From Spongiibacteraceae bacterium (GTDB taxonomy: Bacteria > Pseudomonadota > Gammaproteobacteria > Pseudomonadales > PIVM01): a stretch of DNA of 5,731 nucleotides. The stretch covers positions 1 through 5,731 of the forward strand of contig JAUXDF010000225.1 in NCBI GenBank assembly GCA_030618505.1. The letters run 5' to 3'. How positions within the stretch are numbered: position 1 is the first letter of the stretch; every line of letters begins with the position of its first letter. The notes below the pieces were generated by a model. That model saw only the letters and a program-made list of their open reading frames with translations, was not told the origin of the DNA and did not search any database. The position numbers and the translations under genes were made by a program. Positions 1-5,591 of this stretch are shown one piece after another.

Positions 1-570
1 AGCGGGTCTCTTTATGTTAGGGGCGGCAAAGCTACCCTCGACCCTGATTCAGGCTCACTGACCTATAATGTCGTCGTCGAAACCAGCGGCGATACGCATA
101 TCATTACTAACTCAAAGACTGAAATTTTCGGTCTTTGGGATGAAGACCCAGATGGGAACCCCGAAACCAACGTTGGTAATCTTCGTTGGTCAGACTGGGT
201 GAATTATGTTGATGCGAACTACACCGTCAAATCGCCATTTTTACGACTGGATTCAACGTGGAATTTATTCCAGGATGGCAGCAATGATATCCTTAAACCT
301 TATGTCACCAACCCAAGATCGAATATTACCTTATGTGATCATCTAAGTGGCTTTATTAATGGCTGTCTGTTTCTTGATCAGGAGCTATGGGGTTTTCAAA
401 AGTATGTTGATACGCTTGGCTCATCGCAAATGCTTCAGTCTGTTAATATCAACCTGGGCTTAAATGAGACTACAGAGATTTATATGCACCTGCCTGTTCA
501 TCAGACAATCTTGAATCTTGAAGTTAATGTTGATTCCTATACCCGGTTCAGGCTGAAAAGATATAAATAA
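1..570 (+). CDS. C-terminal part of an unrecognised protein (5' end outside window)
   Basis: Reading frame 1 is open from the first base to a TAA at 568-570, giving 189 residues with no upstream stop, so this is the 3' end of a longer gene. The GTG at 199 is only an internal valine codon (residue 67) and should not be taken as the start. I do not recognise the family. What can be seen: many short beta-strand-like alternating stretches rich in Ser, Thr, Asn and aromatic residues; an acidic Asp/Pro/Gly-rich loop at residues 47-56 (DEDPDGNPET) that could bind a cation or simply be a turn; two cysteines ten residues apart (112 and 122); and a basic C-terminus (RFRLKRYK). There is no obvious transmembrane helix in the visible part. 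The composition suits a secreted, periplasmic or surface beta-rich protein, but that is inference. A strong terminator follows 17 bases after the stop, so it is the last gene of its transcript and is probably unrelated to gap. Confidence 0.75.
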   Translation, partial: SGSLYVRGGKATLDPDSGSLTYNVVVETSGDTHIITNSKTEIFGLWDEDPDGNPETNVGNLRWSDWVNYVDANYTVKSPFLRLDSTWNLFQDGSNDILKPYVTNPRSNITLCDHLSGFINGCLFLDQELWGFQKYVDTLGSSQMLQSVNINLGLNETTEIYMHLPVHQTILNLEVNVDSYTRFRLKRYK

Positions 571-587
571 GGATTATCGTTTGATAT

Positions 588-625
588 AAAAAATGCCCGC
601 TGGCTTCGTCTGCGGGCATTTTTTT
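588..625 (+). terminator. Rho-independent terminator after the unknown gene, possibly bidirectional
   Basis: A perfect GC-rich inverted repeat GCCCGC (595-600) / GCGGGC (612-617) is extended outward by T-A and by six A-T pairs (588-593 with 619-624). The 11-nt loop contains a TTCG stretch. Seven T residues (619-625) follow the GC stem on the + strand, and the matching A run on the left makes it a possible terminator for minus-strand transcription too. It insulates the upstream gene from gap. Confidence 0.92.
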
Positions 626-656
626 GCCTGATATTAATAGCAGGGGAGGGTATGCG

Positions 657-749
657 ATGCTGCGACCACTTGACTTACATAGGGGTAATGTTCGCCATCA
701 TAGCTTAGAATGGTCACCATCCAGAACACAACTCACCTCACCTGAATAG
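657..749 (+). CDS. Possible 30-aa leader ORF upstream of gap
   Basis: An ATG at 657 sits 7 nt after a textbook GGAGG (645-649, inside AGGGGAGGG at 642-650), a far better ribosome-binding site than the one in front of gap. The frame runs 30 codons to TAG at 747-749 and ends 12 nt before the gap ATG at 762. The peptide begins MLRPLDLHRG and is rich in Arg and His; it has no recognisable domain or attenuation-type run of one amino acid. If transcription starts near the 629-637 extended -10, the Shine-Dalgarno would lie almost at the 5' end of the transcript; if it starts at TAGAAT (706-711), the ORF is not transcribed intact. It may be chance. Only conservation of the start, frame and stop in relatives would support it. 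Confidence 0.2.
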   Translation: MLRPLDLHRGNVRHHSLEWSPSRTQLTSPE

Positions 750-761
750 ACGGGAACTTTA

Positions 762-1760
762 ATGCTAAAGATTGCTATTAACGGCTATGGCCGCATTGGT
801 AGAAACATTGTTCGCTCCATTTATGAATATGGTCATACTGATGAATTTGAAATTGTAGCTATTAACGATCTGGCATCCCCAGAAGTGTTGGGCCATTTAA
901 CCCAATATGACTCGGTACATGGCCGATTTGCCGAGAAGGTGGAAGTTCGCGACACACAGCTTGTTATCAATAACAAAGCAATAGATGTTAGCAGTATCGC
1001 TGACCCCACCAAACTACCCTGGAAGAAATACGGTGTTGACCTGGTACTGGAATGTGCGGGTAAATTTAAAACCCACGCATCACTGGAATCTCATCTGCAA
1101 GCGGGAGCCTCAAAGGTATTGGCTTCCTACCCGGTAGCTGATGCGGACTATATGGTTGTTTACGGGGTTAACCATAAAGGTCTTCTTCAGGAGCACAAGA
1201 TTGTCTCTAACGCTTCTTGTACCACTAATTGCCTCGCGCCGGTGGCGATGGTGCTGGATGAAGCGCTTGGAATTGAAAGCGGCTACATGACCACCATTCA
1301 TTCTTATACCAATGACCAAAACCTGATTGATAAAGCACACCCTGACCTGTATCGAGCCCGGGCTGCCGCTCTGTCGATGATACCGACACGCACCGGTGCT
1401 GCGAAAGCCGTTGGTAAAGTGCTACCGGCTTTGCAGGGGCGCCTTGATGGCTTGGCCGTTAGAGTGCCGACTGCCAATGTCTCCTTGATAGATCTTGTTT
1501 TTGTCGCAAAAAGGGAAACTTCCGTGGACGAAATCAATGAGGTGATGAAGGCAGGTGCAGCCAATCTTCCTGGTGGCATTCTGCAATATAATGAAAGCCC
1601 CTTGGTATCCGTTGATTTTATCCATGACCCGGCATCTTCAATCTTTGATGCGACACAAACACGAGTGGACGGTAAGTTAGTCAAAATTATGGCCTGGTAT
1701 GATAACGAGTGGGGCTTTTCCAACCGAATGCTGGATATAGCGAAAATCATGGGCCGATAG
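762..1760 (+). CDS. gap: Type I glyceraldehyde-3-phosphate dehydrogenase (phosphorylating)
   Basis: This cytoplasmic enzyme reversibly converts glyceraldehyde 3-phosphate, NAD(P)+ and phosphate to 1,3-bisphosphoglycerate in glycolysis/gluconeogenesis. The 332 residues match the usual family length. The Rossmann dinucleotide motif NGYGRIGR is at residues 7-14, and Asp36 (in AINDL) is the acidic residue that normally holds the NAD adenosine ribose. The active-site block SNASCTTNC contains nucleophile Cys153, and His180 is the general base (TTIHSYTNDQ). Phosphate-site elements include Thr183, TG at 211-212 and Arg234 (AVRVP). The C-terminal signature WYDNEWGFSNRM is at 312-323. The AHPDLYRARAAA segment and LPW/VYGVN stretches resemble proteobacterial GapB/Epd-like GAPDHs, so erythrose-4-phosphate dehydrogenase (Epd) is the main alternative, though no pgk is adjacent. 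Positions usually Leu-Pro in NAD enzymes (Bacillus 187-188) are Lys191-Ala192 here, leaving cofactor preference open. ATG 762 gives the conserved N-terminus; the RBS GGGAA (752-756) is weak. glgA follows 63 nt downstream and is probably co-transcribed. Confidence 0.95.
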   Translation: MLKIAINGYGRIGRNIVRSIYEYGHTDEFEIVAINDLASPEVLGHLTQYDSVHGRFAEKVEVRDTQLVINNKAIDVSSIADPTKLPWKKYGVDLVLECAGKFKTHASLESHLQAGASKVLASYPVADADYMVVYGVNHKGLLQEHKIVSNASCTTNCLAPVAMVLDEALGIESGYMTTIHSYTNDQNLIDKAHPDLYRARAAALSMIPTRTGAAKAVGKVLPALQGRLDGLAVRVPTANVSLIDLVFVAKRETSVDEINEVMKAGAANLPGGILQYNESPLVSVDFIHDPASSIFDATQTRVDGKLVKIMAWYDNEWGFSNRMLDIAKIMGR

Positions 1761-1780
1761 ATTCAAGGCAAGATACTAAT

Positions 1781-1799
1781 GGCACATACGATATGCGCC
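1781..1799 (+). repeat. Imperfect inverted repeat between gap and glgA
   Basis: GGCACATA (1781-1788) and TATGCGCC (1792-1799) form an 8-bp dyad with one A-C mismatch and a 3-nt CGA loop. No T run follows, so it is not a simple terminator. In RNA it would form a hairpin ending 10 nt before the glgA Shine-Dalgarno, where it might act as a processing or mRNA-stability element between the two genes. Its function is unproven. Confidence 0.35.
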
Positions 1800-1823
1800 G
1801 TCGAATCCCGGAGTCGTGTAAAA

Positions 1824-3281
1824 ATGAAAAAAATACTATTTGTTTGCAGTGAGATTTATCCTCTTATTAAAACCGGGGGTTTGGCGGACTTTGCCTACAG
1901 CATCAGTTTAGCCTTAAAAAAACTTGGCGCCGAACCCATCGTACTTATTCCGGCTTATCGGTCGGTATTACAACAACTTTCAAACCCAAAAAAATTGGTA
2001 AAAATAGCGTTGAAGGAAAGTCCCTTTGATACTGAACTTTTGCAAGCCAAAATCCCCGGCACTAGCGTAAAGCTTTGGTTGGTGGATACACCGGCTTTAT
2101 TTGACCGGGCGGGTGGCCCTTACGGTGATGAAAGTGGAGAGCCCTGGGCTGATAATGATCAGCGTTTTTGCCATCTTAGCCGGGTAGCTGCCAAAATTGC
2201 CAGCGACGAACTGGGCCTTAATTGGCAGCCTGATGTCATGCATTGTAATGATTGGCAAACGGGCCTGGTTCCAGCTCTGTTGGCAGAGCAAGCATTACGG
2301 CCGGCAACCATTTTTACCGTCCATAACCTCGGCTACCAGGGGAACTTTCCTCAATCATCGTTATATAGACTGAAGCTGCCGCCAGCATGGTGGGATTTTA
2401 CAAAACTGGAGTTTCATGATCAGCTGTCATTTATCAAAGGCGGTCTGGTTTTTGCCGACAAAATCACAACTGTTAGCCCCACCTACGCCAAAGAAATTCT
2501 GCAGCCTGAGCAGGGCTATGGCTTGCACGGCCTACTGAGAAACCGGCAGCAGCAACTAACGGGAATATTAAATGGGGTTGACTATCAATGCTGGAATCCG
2601 GCCAAGGATAGCTATATTGAGTATCCTTATTCTATCAAGACACTGGATGATAAAGCTAAAAACAAACTTAAATTCCAGGTTACCAATCACTTGAGTAAAG
2701 GCAAATCCCATTTGCTTATCGGTTTTGTTGCGCGCTTTGCTTACCAAAAGGGCATCGATTTACTGCTGGATCTGATTGAATATACGACTGACCTTAAAGT
2801 ACAGTGGGCTATTCTTGGTAATGGTGAAAAACACTACGAACAAGCTTTAATGAATTTACAGCAACGCAACCCTCAGAAGGTATTCCTTTCGGTTGATTAT
2901 AATGAAGCACTTGCCCATCAGATTGAAGCCAGCGCTGATCTCTTTATTATGCCTTCCTATTATGAACCTTGTGGTCTCAATCAGATGTATAGCCTGAAGT
3001 ACGGCACTCTTCCCTTAGTGAGTAATACCGGTGGATTGGCTGATACGGTTATCGATGCAACGGCAGAGCGCATTGCCGATGGAAGTGCCACCGGGTTTAT
3101 GTTCGAGCCCGGAGATACCGACTCTTTGCATCAGGCATTCGAGAGAGCTGCGCATTGTTTTAGACGTAAAAAAACATGGAAAGCACTTCAGCATAATGCC
3201 ATGAAGCAAAAATTTGATTGGCACAAATCTGCTAAAGCCTATCTTGATTTATATGACTCAGCCGGGAAGTCGCTAAAGTAA
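1824..3281 (+). CDS. glgA: Glycogen synthase (ADP-glucose:1,4-alpha-glucan glucosyltransferase, GT5)
   Basis: It transfers glucose from ADP-glucose to the non-reducing end of an alpha-1,4 glucan in the cytoplasm. I chose ATG 1824 (485 aa) because the family begins at MKKILFVCSEIYPL and GGAG at 1810-1813 sits 10 nt upstream. An in-frame ATG at 1779 would add 15 residues with no family counterpart; it has only AAGG in front, so 1779-3281 is the alternative. The N-terminal GT5 domain (about residues 2-240) has KTGGLAD at 16-22, with Lys16 the ADP-glucose-binding lysine, the CNDWQTGL loop with Asp143, and VHNLGYQG with His167. The C-terminal GT-B half (about 295-460) has Arg304 and Lys309 in VARFAYQKG, and Glu381 in the YYEPCGLNQ block, equivalent to E. 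coli Arg300, Lys305 and Glu377. TGGLADTV follows at 402-409. Length is close to the E. coli enzyme (477). It is intact, likely shares a transcript with gap, and meets convergent glgB one base after its stop. Confidence 0.97.
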   Translation: MKKILFVCSEIYPLIKTGGLADFAYSISLALKKLGAEPIVLIPAYRSVLQQLSNPKKLVKIALKESPFDTELLQAKIPGTSVKLWLVDTPALFDRAGGPYGDESGEPWADNDQRFCHLSRVAAKIASDELGLNWQPDVMHCNDWQTGLVPALLAEQALRPATIFTVHNLGYQGNFPQSSLYRLKLPPAWWDFTKLEFHDQLSFIKGGLVFADKITTVSPTYAKEILQPEQGYGLHGLLRNRQQQLTGILNGVDYQCWNPAKDSYIEYPYSIKTLDDKAKNKLKFQVTNHLSKGKSHLLIGFVARFAYQKGIDLLLDLIEYTTDLKVQWAILGNGEKHYEQALMNLQQRNPQKVFLSVDYNEALAHQIEASADLFIMPSYYEPCGLNQMYSLKYGTLPLVSNTGGLADTVIDATAERIADGSATGFMFEPGDTDSLHQAFERAAHCFRRKKTWKALQHNAMKQKFDWHKSAKAYLDLYDSAGKSLK

Positions 3282-3282
3282 C

Positions 3283-5514
3283 TCAGTTGATGACTTGTTT
3301 AGTCAGATGTTCAGGGTCTTTAAGCATTAAATATAATCCCCCAAGCGGCGGCAGAGTTAATACAATACTTTGCTCATGCCCCATTGTTGCTCTGGGCTCA
3401 GTTGTTATATCAACACCATTTGAGACATTGCTGCCCCCATAGTATTCAGAGTCTGAATTTAGAATCTCCTTGTAAACTCCCGCTTGTGGAACGCCAACTC
3501 TGTAGTTATAACGGGTCACAGGTGTGAAATTGAGAATCACAACAACAAAGTCCGTGCTGCTATGACGACTAAAACATATCACTGACTGCGAACTGTCATG
3601 GCAGTCAATCCAGCGGAAACCCTCCTCACTGAAATCAAATTGGTGCAGGGCTGTCTCGGAGGTGTAGAGTTGACCGAGATCCATAACAATTTTTTGAACG
3701 CCTCTCTGCATAGGAAATTCTAGCAGCTGCCAATCTAATTCGTGGTCGTGTGACCACTCTCGCCCTTGCCCAAACTCATCGCCCATAAAGAGTAACTTTT
3801 TTCCGGGATAAGCGTACATAAAAGTATAAAGCAGGCGCAGGTTGGCGAACTGCTGCCAGGCATCACCAGGCATTTTTCCCAGTAGTGAACGTTTACCGTG
3901 AACCACTTCATCATGGGAGAACGGCAATACAAAATTCTCGGTAAATGCGTAGAGCAAACCGAAAGTTAACTTTTCATGGTTGAATTGACGATGCACCGGG
4001 TCTTGCTGAAAGTAGTGCAAAATATCATTCATCCAACCCATATTCCACTTCATGCTAAAACCGAGCCCACCTAAATAAACGGGCCTGGAGACCTGTGGCC
4101 AGGAGGTCGATTCTTCAGCGATAATCAGACTACCAGGGTAGTGCTCATGCAAAATACAATTAAGCTCCTGGATAAACTCAATGGCTTCAAGGTTTTCGTT
4201 ACCACCGTAGCGATTAGGTAACCATTCACCTTCCTCCCTGGAATAATCGAGGTAGAGCATGGAGGCGACCGCATCAACTCGAAGCCCATCGATATGAAAC
4301 TCTCTAAGCCAATAATGGGCACTCGACAGTAAAAAATTAGCAACCTCCCGGCGACCGAAATTAAAAATCAGTGTGTCCCAATCCTTGTGTTCTCCAAGTC
4401 TGGGATCCGCATGTTCATATAACTCAGTCCCGTCAAAGCGGGCCAGACCATGTTTGTCCTTTGGAAAGTGGGCTGGCACCCAGTCAAGTAGCACGCCGAT
4501 GGAATTGTGATGGAAAATATCAACAAAATATTTGAAGTCTTCGCATGAGCCAAAACGACTGGTCGGTGCAAAATAACCCGTGACCTGATAGCCCCAGGAG
4601 CCATCATAGGGGTATTCGGTGATTGGCAGTAGTTCGATATGGGTAAAATGATGCGCTTTTACATAGTCGACCAGTTGATGGGCAAGTTCCCTGTAACCAA
4701 GATAAGAGCCATCGGCTTTACGCCGCCAGGAAGCAAGGTGAACTTCATAGATCGACATCGGTTCTTGCAACCAGTTTTTGTGCTTACGCTGATCAAGCCA
4801 GCGCTGGTCTTGCCAGTCGAAAACAGTCGTATGCTGAACACGTGAGGCGGTGCTGGGTCTGAACTCGTAGAGCTGCGCATAGGGGTCAGCTTTAACCAAC
4901 AACTCCCCGGATTTCTGATTGCGAATTTCATATTTATAAAGAGCATCTGCGTTAACATCAGGTAAAAATAGTTCCCATACCCCAGTGTTACCCCTGCAGC
5001 GCATCGGATGAACGCGACCGTCCCATTGATTGAAATCACCAATAACGCTAACTCGCTCGGCACTGGGAGCCCACAGAGAAAACAAAATGCCTTCGATGCC
5101 TTGGTGTCTGATGTGGTGACTACCAAAAAGTTGGTACGCATCCCAGCAAGTTTCGGTGTTAAAACGAACAAGATCCTCTTCATTGAGTACCGCCGAAAAG
5201 GTATAAGGGTCTATAAATTCAAACTCGTGGCCTGTTTTATCAACTTCGATAAGCGATGTGTGTGCTGGCCATTTTGTTACACGTCTATTACAGTAAAAAA
5301 AATCAGTATTTTTAATTCGTGTTAGCGCTTGCTTTTTGTTCCCTTTGCGAAAAAATAGCTTATCGGCGGAGGGTCGATAGGCCAGGTAGTACCTTTCTTT
5401 CTTTGAGCCATGTATCCCTAGTATCGAAAATGGATCGTGATGCCTAGCCTGGATAATTCGTCTTAAATCCTCATTTTGAAGAAAAGAGAATTCTGAAGTA
5501 TTTTGTAATATCAC
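3283..5514 (-). CDS. glgB: 1,4-alpha-glucan branching enzyme (GH13, CBM48)
   Basis: It cleaves alpha-1,4 chains of the growing glucan and re-attaches them by alpha-1,6 bonds, making GlgA's linear product branched. The 743 residues match full-length bacterial GlgB (E. coli 728). The N1 domain (about 15-110) carries HDPFSILGIH; the CBM48 domain (about 137-230) carries FSLWAPSAERVSVIGDFNQWDG split around residues 145-166. The GH13 barrel (about 250-630) shows conserved regions I DWVPAHF (344-350), II GLRVDAVASM with nucleophile Asp414, III AEEST with acid/base Glu467, and IV FSHDEVVHGK with Asp535, equivalent to E. coli Asp405, Glu458 and Asp526. A C-terminal beta domain (about 640-735) ends the protein. 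The start is GTG at 5514-5512: an in-frame TAA lies at 5538-5536 with no ATG, GTG or TTG between, and the family N-terminus follows closely. The RBS is weak (GGTAAG, 5526-5521). It is intact, and reads towards glgA rather than with it. Confidence 0.97.
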   Translation of the reverse strand: MILQNTSEFSFLQNEDLRRIIQARHHDPFSILGIHGSKKERYYLAYRPSADKLFFRKGNKKQALTRIKNTDFFYCNRRVTKWPAHTSLIEVDKTGHEFEFIDPYTFSAVLNEEDLVRFNTETCWDAYQLFGSHHIRHQGIEGILFSLWAPSAERVSVIGDFNQWDGRVHPMRCRGNTGVWELFLPDVNADALYKYEIRNQKSGELLVKADPYAQLYEFRPSTASRVQHTTVFDWQDQRWLDQRKHKNWLQEPMSIYEVHLASWRRKADGSYLGYRELAHQLVDYVKAHHFTHIELLPITEYPYDGSWGYQVTGYFAPTSRFGSCEDFKYFVDIFHHNSIGVLLDWVPAHFPKDKHGLARFDGTELYEHADPRLGEHKDWDTLIFNFGRREVANFLLSSAHYWLREFHIDGLRVDAVASMLYLDYSREEGEWLPNRYGGNENLEAIEFIQELNCILHEHYPGSLIIAEESTSWPQVSRPVYLGGLGFSMKWNMGWMNDILHYFQQDPVHRQFNHEKLTFGLLYAFTENFVLPFSHDEVVHGKRSLLGKMPGDAWQQFANLRLLYTFMYAYPGKKLLFMGDEFGQGREWSHDHELDWQLLEFPMQRGVQKIVMDLGQLYTSETALHQFDFSEEGFRWIDCHDSSQSVICFSRHSSTDFVVVILNFTPVTRYNYRVGVPQAGVYKEILNSDSEYYGGSNVSNGVDITTEPRATMGHEQSIVLTLPPLGGLYLMLKDPEHLTKQVIN

Positions 5515-5556
5515 AATATTCTTACCAGATGATTTTTAATGCCAAACAGACTTAAA

Positions 5557-5585
5557 TTAATAGAGCCTATCTGTTCATTGATCAA
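5557..5585 (-). promoter_or_regulatory. glgB: Putative sigma-70 promoter of glgB
   Basis: Read on the minus strand, TTGATC (5585-5580, 4/6 to TTGACA) is followed after exactly 17 bp by TATTAA (5562-5557, 4/6 to TATAAT). Transcription would start near 5550, leaving a leader of about 36 nt before the GTG. The 6-bp inverted repeat AACAGA (5545-5550) / TCTGTT (5570-5575) brackets the -10 and could be an operator. Both hexamers are imperfect, in keeping with a promoter that needs an activator. Confidence 0.35.
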
Positions 5586-5591
5586 CGTCAA
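5578..5591. promoter_or_regulatory. FNR/ANR (Crp-Fnr family) binding site candidate
   Basis: TTGAT-CAAC-GTCAA matches the FNR/ANR consensus TTGAT-N4-ATCAA at nine of ten defined bases. The dyad centre (between 5584 and 5585) is about 70 bp upstream of the glgB GTG. Its minus-strand reading overlaps the proposed glgB -35. FNR-family activators usually sit near -41.5; here the centre would be near -34 to -35 for the best -10 I can see, so activation geometry is not perfect and repression is possible. It could also serve a + strand gene beyond 5731. Confidence 0.5.

Larger units (their letters stand above)
571..761. promoter_or_regulatory. Intergenic region upstream of gap; promoter not clearly resolved
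   Basis: Besides the terminator, this 191-nt stretch must hold the gap promoter. I see two imperfect sigma-70 candidates. One is an extended -10 (TGA + TATTAA, 629-637) directly after the terminator, with no good -35. The other is TAGAAT (706-711, one mismatch to TATAAT), also without a -35 at proper spacing. A TTGACT at 670-675 lies 30 nt from TAGAAT, which is too far. A short perfect dyad ATGGT-C-ACCAT (710-720) overlaps the second -10 by two bases. The gap ribosome-binding site is weak (GGGAA, 752-756, 5 nt before the ATG). Confidence 0.35.

Noticed and set aside
199..570. Separate 123-aa gene starting at GTG 199
   Set aside because: The same frame is open back to position 1 with equally protein-like sequence and there is no Shine-Dalgarno before 199, so this is an internal valine of a gene truncated by the window edge.
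652..708. 18-codon ORF from ATG 652 upstream of gap
   Set aside because: The GGAGG is only 2 nt from this ATG, too close for normal initiation; ATG 657 in another frame has the proper spacing.
670..711. Sigma-70 promoter TTGACT ... TAGAAT for gap
   Set aside because: The two hexamers are individually good but separated by 30 bp, far beyond the 16-18 bp needed.
1304..1750. 148-codon minus-strand ORF inside gap (and shorter ones nearby)
   Set aside because: It lies wholly opposite the well-supported GAPDH gene, resembles no family, and is a shadow of its codon pattern.
1780..1796. Sigma-54 promoter (TGGCAC ... TGC) before glgA
   Set aside because: The GG and GC dinucleotides are 12 nt apart instead of the strict 10, and the TTGCA element is absent.
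4659..5183. 174-codon minus-strand ORF within glgB, in another frame
   Set aside because: glgB is intact over the whole stretch with all GH13 and CBM48 motifs; the alternative frame shows no recognisable domain.
5008..5325. 105-codon + strand ORF opposite the 5' part of glgB
   Set aside because: Antisense to conserved glgB coding sequence, with no family resemblance and no good ribosome-binding site.
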